This document shows positions 44,146-52,302 of a stretch of DNA of 64,000 nt, piece after piece. The notes under the pieces are model-generated. The model was not told the DNA's origin and did no database searches. It worked only from the letters and a program-made list of their open reading frames with translations. Made by a program: the position numbers and the translations under genes. This DNA comes from Nocardia cyriacigeorgica. GTDB lineage: Bacteria; Actinomycetota; Actinomycetes; Mycobacteriales; Mycobacteriaceae. Each line of letters opens with the position of its first letter. The stretch's first letter is position 1. The DNA lies in contig NZ_JAAGUY010000011.1 of NCBI RefSeq assembly GCF_010868145.1, positions 1 to 64,000 of the forward strand, read 5' to 3'.

Positions 44146-44279
44146 CTCGCCAGTCTCCCAGCAGACGCCATCAAGCGCACTCGGTTTCTGATCATGTGAG
44201 GATCCGGGCGAACGACCGGGCCAACGCAGACGGATTCCGTTATTTGCTGTCCCACAACATCTTTGGTTGCCCTGTGCTC

Positions 44280-44749
44280 ACTTCTGCCGGTGCTGATCAG
44301 GTTTGGCAGGTGGCAGCACGGGGAGGCGCAGCGTTGACCGGTGAGCGCGGTGATGAGGCATTGCGGCTACTCGATAAGCCGCCGGACCGCCGCGACGACT
44401 GTCCGCCGCCCCTCGTCCGACTTCGCGTGGTGTGAGTTCGCGGCAATGCGACAAGGCCGCCGCGCTGCGCCGCCCGCAAGGCCCTGGCCTTCGCGTCATA
44501 GGCCGATCCGGAGCCGGCGATGGTGTGGTCTGCCGCCGTGCCACGTTCGAGCCGATGCCACGTCGCCAGTCGGAGGACCTCCGGGTGCGTCCGGCAGTAG
44601 TCGTATAGGGCACCGGCGTAGCCCGGCAGATCGTCGGCCGTGAATGGGACCGCGTTCAGTCCGCGTGCCACATGCTGATCGAAGACAGCATCGGACAGTT
44701 GTTCTTTGCCGCCGAAATAGACCTCCAACGATACCAACCGGTTATTCAC
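44280..44749 (-). pseudogene. TetR regulator lacking its HTH
   Basis: The frame begins at VYFGGKEQLSDAVFDQHVARGLNAVPFTADDLPGYAGALYDYCRTHPEVLRLATWHRLERG, which corresponds to the end of the TetR recognition helix and the sensor domain. The HTH proper is missing, and after AQRGGLVAL the frame shifts into Arg-rich nonsense. It abuts the aldehyde dehydrogenase remnant. Confidence 0.65.
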
Positions 44750-44754
44750 GCGGT

Positions 44755-45150
44755 TTACCCCACTGGCCAGGAGATGAACTTCTCCTCGAGGAACTCCGCG
44801 ATTCCGTACGGGCCGCCCTCCCGGCCGAGTCCACTCTTGCTTGTAGCCTCCGAACGGAGCATCCGGGTTGATGACGAAGGAGGAGTTGATGTTGACATTG
44901 CCGCTGCGGATTCGTCTCGCGACGGCGAGCGCACGACCGAAATCTGAGGTGAATACACCTGCGTTCAGGCCGAATTCGCTGTCGTTGGCAAGTCGGACCG
45001 CCTCGTCCGCGCCGTGAAACGGAATGATCGCGCCGACCGGTCCGGAGAACTCCTTGCGCGCTACGCCTCACCCTGTCGGATCATGCGCTCGACACGTATC
45101 CGTTCCGTGTCCCGGATCAACGGACCCGGCATCGAACGCGGATCAGCCGG
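44755..45150 (-). pseudogene. Aldehyde dehydrogenase fragment, C-terminal part
   Basis: Read on the minus strand: VGDPADPRSMPGPLIRDTERIRVERMIRQGEA, stop, KEFSGPVGAIIPFHGADEAVRLANDSEFGLNAGVFTSDFGRALAVARRIRSGNVNINSSFVINPDAPFGGYKQ, a frameshift, then SGLGREGGPYGIAEFLEEKFISWPVG and stop. These are consecutive C-terminal blocks of an NAD(P)-dependent aldehyde dehydrogenase, with an internal stop and a frame change. Confidence 0.75.
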
Positions 45151-45385
45151 GTCGCCGACGTGATGGCCCAGGCGTCGGGCACGCTCGAGAAAACCGTCTT
45201 CGAGCTCGGGGGAAAGTCGGCCGCGATCGCGTTCGCCGATGCCGACCTCGACCTGGCCGCCGCCGAGGTAGTAGGCAATATGATCGGCAACCGCGGACAA
45301 GGCTGCCTCCTACTCACCCGCACGCTCGTCGAGGAACAGGTGCACGACGAACTGGTCGACAAGGTGCTGACACTCCTACCGTTGA
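45151..45385 (+). pseudogene. Aldehyde dehydrogenase fragment, middle part (inverted)
   Basis: On the plus strand: VADVMAQASGTLEKTVFELGGKSAAIAFADADLDLAAAEVVGNMIGNRGQGCLLLTRTLVEEQVHDELVDKVLTLLP. This is the ELGGKS block and the catalytic-cysteine region (GNRGQGCLLLTR) of an aldehyde dehydrogenase. In an intact gene it would precede the VGDPADP block on the same strand; here it is on the opposite strand. Confidence 0.75.
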
Positions 45386-45388
45386 TCA

Positions 45389-45603
45389 CCGTGGGCACTG
45401 GCGGCCGGCTGCACCGCGGTGGTCAAGCCGTCGCCGTATACGCCGCTGCAGGTTCTGACACTCGGCGAGCTGATCGACGAAGCGGGACTTCCGCCGGGAG
45501 TGGTCAACATCGTCACCGGGGGCGACGAGGCCTCCATCGAGCTGACGACCCATCCAGCTGTCGATATCGTGAGCTTCACCGGCTCCGATGTCGTCGGCCA
45601 AGT
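45389..45603 (+). pseudogene. Aldehyde dehydrogenase fragment, N-terminal-middle part (displaced)
   Basis: On the plus strand: ALAAGCTAVVKPSPYTPLQVLTLGELIDEAGLPPGVVNIVTGGDEASIELTTHPAVDIVSFTGSDVVG. This block normally comes immediately before the MAQASG...ELGGKS block, but here it follows it, so the order is reversed as well as the strand being flipped relative to the C-terminal part. Confidence 0.75.
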
Positions 45604-45860
45604 TGCCTGCGGGATCCTGAATCAGAATCTTTTGTCCATCAATACTATTCACGATGTTGTTGCGGAGTCTGGCGCCTGCCGCACGCAGTCGGCCCACCTC
45701 GGTGGCGAGATCGTCGAGGGTCAGCTGGAGGCGGTTTCAGCCACCCGGCTCCGGAATAGCTCCGTCCGGGATGGGACGACCCGCGGGGCTCTTGGATCCG
45801 GCAAGCGGCAGCTACAGGGAAGCCCGAGCCTGGTGTCGATCTCCCGTGCGAGACGCTGGA
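45604..45860 (-). pseudogene. VOC-family protein remnant with nonsense codons
   Basis: The minus strand reads AGSKSPAGRPIPDGAIPEPGG, stop, NRLQLTLDDLATEVGRLRAAGARLRNNIVNSIDGQKILIQDPAGN. Intact VOC relatives have PGGWNR here, so a Trp codon TGG has become TGA. Another stop lies just upstream, and the C-terminus is lost at the junction with the aldehyde dehydrogenase fragment. Confidence 0.65.
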
Positions 45861-45976
45861 ATTCCGGATGTCAAGTATCGGATGCGAACGGATCGGGCAG
45901 GCTCCAGTGCGCCCGGACAGCCGTGCCGTGGTCGCGCGGGACCTCACGGGCCTTCGGCTGGAAGGCGGACACTCCG

Positions 45977-47164
45977 TTATACGGCGGCCCCGCTCGGCGA
46001 GTGCATCGGGGGGGCCAAGCGGTACTTATGATTCGGTTTTCCGAAGGTCGGGTGGCTGATGGCCCAGGCAGCGGTATTGATGATCGCCGACTTGACCCGC
46101 GCGGCCGTTCGGCCGCAGAGGGCTCCCTCCTTTGCTCGCGCGTCACCGTCGACCAGCTGGAAGAGCCCGTCGCGTCGGCCGAGGCTGATGTGGTTGCCGA
46201 TATATGAGAACGTGGTCGGCGCGACGTTGCGGCCGGTCAGGTCCCCGATGATCGCCGCCGTTGCTGCCTTGCTGGTGGGTCCCGCGGAAGCGCAGGACAT
46301 CGGGTACGGCAGGCCGTTGTCGCCGATGACGAATGCGCTGTCGCCGGCGGCGTAGACGTTCGGGTGTGAGAGCGACCGCATCTGCTGGTCGACTGTGATC
46401 TGCCCGTTGGGTTCCACCTGCAGGCCGCTGGCAGAGGCGATCGAGTGAACGGCGAACCCTGCGGCCCACACGATCGCGTCGGCGGTGAAGATAGTGCCGT
46501 CTGCGGCGATCGCCGCAGCCTTCTCCACGCGCTCGATAGCGGTGTGGTCGTGGATCGTGATATCGAACCGTTCGAAGGCGCGCAACATGTGGCGGCGAGC
46601 CTTGACGCCCAGCCAGCCGCCGAGTTCGCCGCGGGTGACGAGGCTGACTCGAAGCCCTGGACGGGACTCGGCGAGCTCGGTGGCCGCCTCGATCGCGGTC
46701 AGATTTCCGCCGACCACAAGCACACGCCCGTCCTCGCGCAGCTCATCCAGGCGAGTGCGCAGGCGCAGCGCGGCCGGCCGCGCTGCCACATGGAAGGTGT
46801 GCTCGTCGACCCCGGGAACGCCGTGGTCTGCGATGGTGCTGCCGAGTGTGTAGAGGAGGGTGTCGTATTCGAGCCGGTCGATGCCGTCGCCGTCTTCGAC
46901 GGTGACGGTCCGATGCTCGGCGTCGACGCTGATGACGCGTGCCAGTAGTAGCCGGATGTCGGTGCGCGCGAATACCTTCGCCAGCGGCCGGTAGCGCAGC
47001 TCCTGCCCGGCGGCGAGCTGATGCAGGCGCAGCCGTTCGACAAAATCGGGTTCGGCGTTGACCACGGTGATCTCGAAGTCGTCGGAGTGGAGCCGGCGCG
47101 CTAGGAATGTGGCGGAGAATGCTCCGGCGTATCCGGCCCCGAGGACGATGATGCGGTGCTTCAT
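45977..47164 (-). CDS. FAD/NAD(P) oxidoreductase (NDH-2-like), ECF-linked copy 1
   Basis: A 395-residue flavoprotein: FAD motif IIVLGAGYAGAFSATFLARRL at the N-terminus, a second Rossmann motif VLVVGGNLTAIEAATELAES, IVWAAGFAV, and the FAD-end motif VYAAGDSAFV. The order is that of type II NADH dehydrogenases and related reductases. AGGAG precedes ATG 47164. A TGTCAGG-N16-TGTC promoter lies 40 nt upstream, mirroring the one on the divergent partner, so it is likely transcribed by the ECF41-type sigma factor nearby. Confidence 0.85.
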   Translation of the reverse strand: MKHRIIVLGAGYAGAFSATFLARRLHSDDFEITVVNAEPDFVERLRLHQLAAGQELRYRPLAKVFARTDIRLLLARVISVDAEHRTVTVEDGDGIDRLEYDTLLYTLGSTIADHGVPGVDEHTFHVAARPAALRLRTRLDELREDGRVLVVGGNLTAIEAATELAESRPGLRVSLVTRGELGGWLGVKARRHMLRAFERFDITIHDHTAIERVEKAAAIAADGTIFTADAIVWAAGFAVHSIASASGLQVEPNGQITVDQQMRSLSHPNVYAAGDSAFVIGDNGLPYPMSCASAGPTSKAATAAIIGDLTGRNVAPTTFSYIGNHISLGRRDGLFQLVDGDARAKEGALCGRTAARVKSAIINTAAWAISHPTFGKPNHKYRLAPPMHSPSGAAV

Positions 47165-47203
47165 GGCTGAGACTCCTGTCGGGTTTGCGTGGTTGCTGAA
47201 CGA

Positions 47204-47230
47204 GACACCGCCGGTCACGGTTTCCTGACA
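47204..47230 (-). promoter_or_regulatory. ECF41-type promoter of the leftward oxidoreductase
   Basis: On the minus strand, TGTCAGG (47230-47224), 16-nt spacer, TGTC (47207-47204). Boxes and spacing are identical to the plus-strand promoter at 47264-47290. Published ECF41 consensus, from memory, is close to TGTCACA-N16/17-CGTC. Confidence 0.65.
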
Positions 47231-47263
47231 GCCTCGAACGGTGCTGTGATCTATTTCACACAG

Positions 47264-47290
47264 TGTCAGGATTTTCGTCGACGCGGTGTC
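47264..47290 (+). promoter_or_regulatory. ECF41-type promoter of the rightward oxidoreductase
   Basis: TGTCAGG (47264-47270), 16-nt spacer, TGTC (47287-47290), 34 nt before ATG 47325. Same elements and spacing as the divergent promoter at 47204-47230. Confidence 0.65.
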
Positions 47291-47324
47291 TTGTTCTCAA
47301 TCCGCTCGGATGGAAGGAGGCACC

Positions 47325-48515
47325 ATGGGCAAGAGCATCGATGTGGTCGTGGTCGGTGGCGGATACGCCGGAGTGATGGCGGCCAATCGCGCGAGGCAGA
47401 ACGACGACGTGACGGTGACAGTGATCAATCCGCGCCAGGTCTTCGTCCCACGGCTGCGGCTGCACCAGCTGGTGGGCGGGACCCACGATGCGGTCGTCGA
47501 CTACCAGGAGGTGCTCGCCGACGGTGTCGAGCTGGTGGTCGACAGCGTGACGCGCATCGACGCGACCGATCGCACCGTGACGCTCGCCGAGGGTGGCACC
47601 ATCGGCTACGACTACCTGATCTACGCGGTAGGCAGCCTCAGCGGCGGACCAGCGGTACCGGGCGCGACCGAGTTCGCTTATCCGGTCGCGACTTTAGAGG
47701 CCGCGCAGCGGCTGCGGTCGGTGCTCTTCGACACCTCTATGACGGCCGCGGTGACGGTGGTCGGGGGCGGTCCGGTTGGTGTCGAGACCGCTGCGGAACT
47801 CGCGGAACGGGGGCGCCGCGTCAGGCTGGTTTGCGGCGGTGTCGTCGGCCCGTCGCTGCACCCCCGCGCGCGCCGCACAGCTCGCAAATACCTCACCGAA
47901 CTGGGCGTCGAGGTGATCGAAGGCCCGGATACCTCGGTCACCGCGGTGCGGCCGGGGACCGTTGAAGTCGGTGACGGCCGCACCCTGGCGAGTCAGGTGA
48001 CCATTTGGGCTGCGGGCTTTGGTGTGCCAGATCTGGCCGAGCGTAGCGGGTTGCGCACCGACGCCGCCGGGCGGTTGCTCACCGACGAGACCTTGACCAG
48101 CGTCGACAGCGATCGCATCTTCGCGGCGGGCGATGCATCGGCGCCGTCGGACCTACCGTTTCGGATGAGTGCCTACATCGCCGGATGCCTGGGTGCCCAC
48201 GCGGCCGACACGATGCTGGCCCGGATCGCAGATGAGCGGCCGACGCCGATAGACCTGGCCTTCCAGGCTATGTGCTTCAGCTTCGGCCGCGGTGCGGGGA
48301 TCTTCCAACTCCTCCGTAAAGACGACACGGCGAAGCGCTTGTACTTCACCGGTTTCATCGGCCGCAAGCTCAAGGAGTTCTCTTGCGCCGCCAGCGTCGA
48401 ACACCTCGCGACCGAGGCGCACAAGCCCGGCTCGCACCACTGGCCGAAGGATGGTGAACACCGGCACGCGCTACTGAGAGCCCGGAGTGAGAACGTGACG
48501 AAAACTAGTGCGTAG
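47325..48515 (+). CDS. FAD/NAD(P) oxidoreductase (NDH-2-like), ECF-linked copy 2
   Basis: A 396-residue flavoprotein: DVVVVGGGYAGVMAANRARQ (FAD), VTVVGGGPVGVETAAELAERG (NAD(P)), IWAAGFG, and RIFAAGDASAPSDLPFRMSAYIAGCLGAHAADTML. It is the divergent relative of the gene at 45977-47164. GGAAGGAGG precedes the ATG. It lies directly upstream of an ECF41-type sigma factor gene; oxidoreductases are one of the classes usually linked to that sigma family (COE proteins), so it is a probable target. Confidence 0.85.
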   Translation: MGKSIDVVVVGGGYAGVMAANRARQNDDVTVTVINPRQVFVPRLRLHQLVGGTHDAVVDYQEVLADGVELVVDSVTRIDATDRTVTLAEGGTIGYDYLIYAVGSLSGGPAVPGATEFAYPVATLEAAQRLRSVLFDTSMTAAVTVVGGGPVGVETAAELAERGRRVRLVCGGVVGPSLHPRARRTARKYLTELGVEVIEGPDTSVTAVRPGTVEVGDGRTLASQVTIWAAGFGVPDLAERSGLRTDAAGRLLTDETLTSVDSDRIFAAGDASAPSDLPFRMSAYIAGCLGAHAADTMLARIADERPTPIDLAFQAMCFSFGRGAGIFQLLRKDDTAKRLYFTGFIGRKLKEFSCAASVEHLATEAHKPGSHHWPKDGEHRHALLRARSENVTKTSA

Positions 48516-48603
48516 AAGTTGGTTGCCGGCTATCGCCCGTGGCACGGTTCGAATCGAGACATTCGCCTGTACCGGACCCACGGTCACCTCCAGAGAGGAA
48601 AGC

Positions 48604-49563
48604 ATGCATACGACAGGTGAATCAAGTGAGCGGCGGCGGGCCGATGGCGAGGCCGCGGGCCGCGCCGGCGGTGACCACGCCACGCTCGCGGCGACGGAAA
48701 CGTTTGTCGCACACCGCAATCTGCTGTTCACCGTCGCCTACGAGATGCTCGGATCCGCGGCAGATGCCGACGACGTCCTGCAGGAAACCTGGTTACGGTG
48801 GGTCGCCGTCGACGCGGCGCACGTCGATGACCAACGTGCCTACCTGGTCCGGATCACCACGCGGCAGGCACTCAACCGGCTGCGTTCGGTGAAGCGCCGG
48901 CGGGAGGCGTACGTGGGCTCCTGGCTCCCGGAGCCGCTGCTCACCACTCCGGACGTGGCCGCCGACGTCGAACTCGCCGAAAGCGTGTCGATGGGGCTGA
49001 TGGTCGTGCTCGAGACCTTGACCCCGACCGAACGAGCGGTATTCGTGCTGCGCGAAGCGTTCGGGTTGGGCTATAGCGAGATCGCGGCCGCGGTAGAGAA
49101 GTCCCCAGCCGCCGTGCACCAAATCGCCCACCGCGCCCGCCGCCATGTCGAAGCCCGCCGACCGCGCCGCGCGGTCACCGCGCGCGAGGCGCGAGCGGCT
49201 GTCGAAGCGTTCCAGCGCGCGCTGGAAACCCGAGACCTACAGGGCCTGCTCGACGTGCTGGCCCCCGACGTGGTGGCGGTCAGCGACGGCGGCGGCATCA
49301 AACAGGCCACCCCACGGCCCGTAATCGGCGCGATCAAGGTGGCGCGGTTCATGGTCGGCGGCCTCACCAAGCACGACATCGCACTCACTGTTGAACCGAC
49401 CGCGATCAACGGCAGCCCTGCACTGGCGCTGCACGTCGATGGGGAACTCGACGGTGTCATCGCGATGCGGGTCGAGGACTCCCGCATCACCGGTCTCTAC
49501 TTCGTCCGCAACCCGCACAAGCTGACCCACATCAACGCCGAAAACCCGCTCACCCTGCGCTGA
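48604..49563 (+). CDS. ECF41/SigJ-type RNA polymerase sigma factor
   Basis: A 319-residue sigma factor. Region 2 (YEMLGSAADADDVLQETWLRW) is at about 45-66, the linker motif WLPEPL at 107-112, and region 4 (LTPTERAVFVLREAFGLGYSEIAAAVEKSPAAVHQIAHRARRHV) at about 143-190. A C-terminal SnoaL-like domain carries SDGGGIK and NPHKL (303-307), variants of the DGGGK and NPDKL motifs of ECF41. That domain takes the place of an anti-sigma factor in this family. GAGAGGAAAGC precedes ATG 48604. It likely drives the twin TGTCAGG-N16-TGTC promoters upstream. Confidence 0.9.
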   Translation: MHTTGESSERRRADGEAAGRAGGDHATLAATETFVAHRNLLFTVAYEMLGSAADADDVLQETWLRWVAVDAAHVDDQRAYLVRITTRQALNRLRSVKRRREAYVGSWLPEPLLTTPDVAADVELAESVSMGLMVVLETLTPTERAVFVLREAFGLGYSEIAAAVEKSPAAVHQIAHRARRHVEARRPRRAVTAREARAAVEAFQRALETRDLQGLLDVLAPDVVAVSDGGGIKQATPRPVIGAIKVARFMVGGLTKHDIALTVEPTAINGSPALALHVDGELDGVIAMRVEDSRITGLYFVRNPHKLTHINAENPLTLR

Positions 49564-49597
49564 CACCAGCCACGGCAAGAGGTCCAAGGGAGAAGAA

Positions 49598-50737
49598 ATG
49601 ACCACGTGGGCACCGCTCGCCACAGACACGCTTCCGTCACGATGGCCGACCGTGGCCCGAGCAGTCGTCTTGCTCACGACGATCATCAGCGTGCTTCTGG
49701 TCGCTTTCGCCTGGCCATCGGTGCGATCGTCTCTACATGATGTGCCGATCGCTGTCGCCGGGCCGACCACAACGGTCACCCAGGTCCGCACCGCGCTCGA
49801 ACAGCGCGCGCCGGGCGGTTTCGACGTCATCGAGGTCGCCGACACTGCGACCGCGGAACACCTCATCGTCGACCGGCAGGTGTACGGAGCCTTGGATCTC
49901 AGTTCAGGCACCCTGCAGGTCATCATCGCCTCCGCGGCCAATACCGCAGTCGCCCAAACGCTGCAGACCACCGCGAACGGACTTGGGCAGAGCGGCAATG
50001 CCGGTGCGCCGGCGGCGGTCCGTGACCTCGCCGCGATGCCCACCGACGACCCGCGCGGCGCAGGGTTGGCCGCCGGTGCTCTGCCGCTGGTCATGGGTGG
50101 CCTGCTCGCCGCGGTGCTGCTGACCAAGCTCATCCGTGGCATCGGCCGCCGCGTCGCCGCGACGCTGGCGTTCGCGGTCACTGGCGGCCTAGCCGTCGCG
50201 GGGATCATGCAGTTCTGGTTTGGCTCGCTCAGCGGCTCCTACCTGGCCAATGCCAGTGCCGTCGCATTGAGCATCGCGTCGGTCTCGCTGACCGTTCTCG
50301 GGCTCGAATCGGTGTTCGGATACGCCGGAATCGGGATCGGCGCCACGATCATGATGCTCATCGGGAATCCGCTCTCGGGCACGACCATCGCCCCCGAAAT
50401 GCTGCCGGGCTGGTTCGGTGCGTTCGGGCAGCTGCTGCCACCCGGCGCGGGTGGTCGGTTGATGCGATCGACTGCCTTCTTCGACGGTCGTGGCGCTACC
50501 AACGCTGTCACCGTGCTGGTCGTCTGGGCCGTGCTCGGCGCGACGCTGTGCCTGATCGGTGGCCTGCGGGCGCACCGCGAACGTCGAGCCCTGAATATGC
50601 AATTCGAATATCAACCAGCGCAAGCCCAAACCGTCGCCACACGGCATGCAGCGACGAAGACCATCAAAAACGCACGCAACGGGGGGCGTCGCGACACCTC
50701 GTCGATGAGGCGGGCCAGAAGTCCCCGTAGGGTTTAG
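49598..50737 (+). CDS. Membrane protein, YhgE/Pip-like
   Basis: A 379-residue protein: an N-terminal helix (ARAVVLLTTIISVLLVAFAW), an extracytoplasmic domain of about 100 residues (VPIAVAGPTTTVTQVRTALEQRAPGGFDVIEVADTATAEHLIVDRQVYGALDLS), then about five helices (LPLVMGGLLAAVLL; LAFAVTGGLAVAGIMQFWF; ALSIASVSLTVLGLESVF; GIGATIMMLIGNPLSG; AVTVLVVWAVLGATLCLIGG). This resembles ABC-2-type/YhgE-Pip membrane proteins without an ATPase. It starts 34 nt after the sigma gene. The Arg/Lys-rich tail is odd. Function unknown. Confidence 0.75.
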   Translation: MTTWAPLATDTLPSRWPTVARAVVLLTTIISVLLVAFAWPSVRSSLHDVPIAVAGPTTTVTQVRTALEQRAPGGFDVIEVADTATAEHLIVDRQVYGALDLSSGTLQVIIASAANTAVAQTLQTTANGLGQSGNAGAPAAVRDLAAMPTDDPRGAGLAAGALPLVMGGLLAAVLLTKLIRGIGRRVAATLAFAVTGGLAVAGIMQFWFGSLSGSYLANASAVALSIASVSLTVLGLESVFGYAGIGIGATIMMLIGNPLSGTTIAPEMLPGWFGAFGQLLPPGAGGRLMRSTAFFDGRGATNAVTVLVVWAVLGATLCLIGGLRAHRERRALNMQFEYQPAQAQTVATRHAATKTIKNARNGGRRDTSSMRRARSPRRV

Positions 50738-50746
50738 GAGAAGATC

Positions 50747-51250
50747 ATGTTGCACGCACATTCGACCAGAGCAATGGTCACCGCTGCGTTCGGCGTCCTG
50801 CTCGTCAGTGGCGGCCTCAGCGCCTGCAGTACGGACACTAGCGAGACGGCCGTGCTCAGGCAGCGGGTCGAGATCATCGAGGCGGCCGCCCTGACTGATC
50901 AGCTCGCAGTTCTGGATCTCGATAAGCCGGGTGTCAGTCTCGGTGATATGGCTGTCTATTCCGGCGATATCGAACAAGATGGTCGTGCGATAGGGCACGG
51001 CGGTGGGACATGCCAGAACATCCATATCGAGGGTGACGAGATCACCATGCAATGTGTGCTCACCGCGCAGCTCGAACGGGGATCCCTGACCATGCAGGCG
51101 GTGTGGGTTCAGGGTGCGAGTCCGCTCGATCTGGCGATCACCGGCGGTACCGGCGCATACCGTAGTGCGACCGGGACCGCGCGGTTCTGGGAAATCAACA
51201 CCCCGAATGAGCGGATGCGTGCCGAGGTCACACTTCTCACGCAGGAGTGA
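50747..51250 (+). CDS. Lipoprotein, allene-oxide-cyclase-barrel-like
   Basis: A 167-residue protein with signal peptide and lipobox (VTAAFGVLLVSGGLSAC, Cys about residue 27). The mature part is a short beta-barrel-like domain (VSLGDMAVYSGDIEQDGRAIGHGGGTCQNIHIEGDEITMQCVLTAQLERGSLTMQAVW...LAITGGTGAYRSATGTARFWE). The ITGGTGAYRSATG segment is typical of AOC-barrel/dirigent-like proteins. It follows the membrane protein by 9 nt and is the last gene of the sigma operon. Surface-exposed role inferred. Confidence 0.8.
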   Translation: MLHAHSTRAMVTAAFGVLLVSGGLSACSTDTSETAVLRQRVEIIEAAALTDQLAVLDLDKPGVSLGDMAVYSGDIEQDGRAIGHGGGTCQNIHIEGDEITMQCVLTAQLERGSLTMQAVWVQGASPLDLAITGGTGAYRSATGTARFWEINTPNERMRAEVTLLTQE

Positions 51251-51375
51251 CCGGTCGACGGCGCAGGTCATACATCGGCTGAGGACCCGGAGAGTTGGGA
51301 CTCGCGGCCCACGTCGCCAACTGAGGCTCACCCCATGCCCTTCGGCTGGAATATGGTGCACCAAGTCCTTCGCCG

Positions 51376-51711
51376 GTGCGGGGGACAACCCGATGCGCGT
51401 CTCTCCCATGTCCTCGCGGTGGGCGCATCGCAACCGGAGTGACGCCACACATTCGGATGAGGTCGTGGAAGCTTGGTACGAACACCTTCGGCGCCATGAC
51501 TTACGGCACACGGGACTCACCTGGTTCGCGGACTCGGGTGTGCCGCTACACAGGTTGCAGGGTCATCGCCGGCCACACCGACCCGCGGATCACGCAGAAA
51601 TACCTGCACCCGGACATCGACGGAATGCGCGCGGACGGCGACACGCTGTCCAGCCACCTCCGTGGCGAGGGCGGCCCCAGATTGGCCCCAAGCCTCCGTG
51701 CTGCTCAGTAA
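51376..51711 (+). pseudogene. Tyrosine integrase C-terminal remnant
   Basis: Pieces of a phage-type integrase catalytic domain lie in different frames: CPRGGRIATGV, then DEVVEAWYEHLRRHDLRHTGLTWFADSGVPLHRLQ, then VIAGHTDPRITQKYLHPDIDGMRADGDTLSSHLRGE and stop. The HxxR (HDLRH), GHTD and Tyr (KYLHPD) positions can all be seen. The last shift is explained by one extra G near 51560. It ends 42 nt from the 3' end of tRNA-Pro, the usual place for an integrase at an attachment site. Confidence 0.7.
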
Positions 51712-51712
51712 C

Positions 51713-51748
51713 GAAAAATCCCCTCCACTAGGTCGGAGGGGATTTTTC
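51713..51748. terminator. Bidirectional rho-independent terminator
   Basis: Perfect 14-bp arms GAAAAATCCCCTCC and GGAGGGGATTTTTC with an 8-nt loop (ACTAGGTC). A GC-rich stem ends in an A/T run on both strands, so it can terminate in either direction. It separates the integrase remnant from the tRNA-Pro 3' end. Confidence 0.85.
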
Positions 51749-51752
51749 ACTG

Positions 51753-51826
51753 TCGGGCTGACAGGATTTGAACCTGCGACCACTTGACCCCCAGTCAAGT
51801 GCGCTACCAAACTGCGCCACAGCCCG
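51753..51826 (-). tRNA. tRNA-Pro (GGG anticodon)
   Basis: A 74-nt cloverleaf on the minus strand. Acceptor stem CGGGCTG pairs with CAGCCCG plus discriminator A; D arm GCGC...GCGC; anticodon stem CTTGA/TCAAG with loop CTGGGGG, giving anticodon GGG (proline); T arm GCAGG-TTCAAAT-CCTGT. CCA is not encoded. Confidence 0.95.
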
Positions 51827-51932
51827 TTGCGCCTTGTTGTGGGCGCTCGAAGAGATTACCTCAGGGTGTGTCGGCAGAGCTAATCCGCTGGTCAGTGGGT
51901 GTGCGGGGGGGGGTTCGGCCCTCACGCACTCA

Positions 51933-52217
51933 TCAGTACCTCGGAACGCAGGGGTTGGGGAGGGCTGACAAGGTGGCGAGGTCGCAGACGCCGCCGGTGA
52001 GCATCTGGAAGGGGGTGATGCCAAGGAGGACGATTACGCCGATGATGTCGCCTTCGCCGGCGAGTTCGACGACTGAGCGGGCGGCTGCTGATCCGGAGTC
52101 TGCTGCCGAGGATCCGGTTCCGGCCTCGGCGATGGGAGTGGCGGTTGTGGTGGCGGCGGTGCCGACGAGGCTCGCGGCCGCGATGGAGGCGGCTGCGAGG
52201 TGAAGGGCGGTACGCAT
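51933..52217 (-). CDS. Small exported protein
   Basis: A 94-residue protein with a signal peptide (MRTALHLAAASIAAASLVGTAATTTATPIAEA). The mature segment has a hydrophobic helix (GDIIGVIVLLGITPFQMLTGG) and two Cys (VCDLATLSALPNPCVP) that could form a disulfide. AAGGAG precedes ATG 52217. Located 85 nt downstream of lcp on the same strand. Function unknown. Confidence 0.7.
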   Translation of the reverse strand: MRTALHLAAASIAAASLVGTAATTTATPIAEAGTGSSAADSGSAAARSVVELAGEGDIIGVIVLLGITPFQMLTGGVCDLATLSALPNPCVPRY

Positions 52218-52302
52218 CGTTGCGCTCCTTGGTGGTTGGTTCTGTGGGTGATGGGATGTGTTCGTGCGCAACGTGGTCGATGCCGTGTGGCACTCCCACG
52301 AT

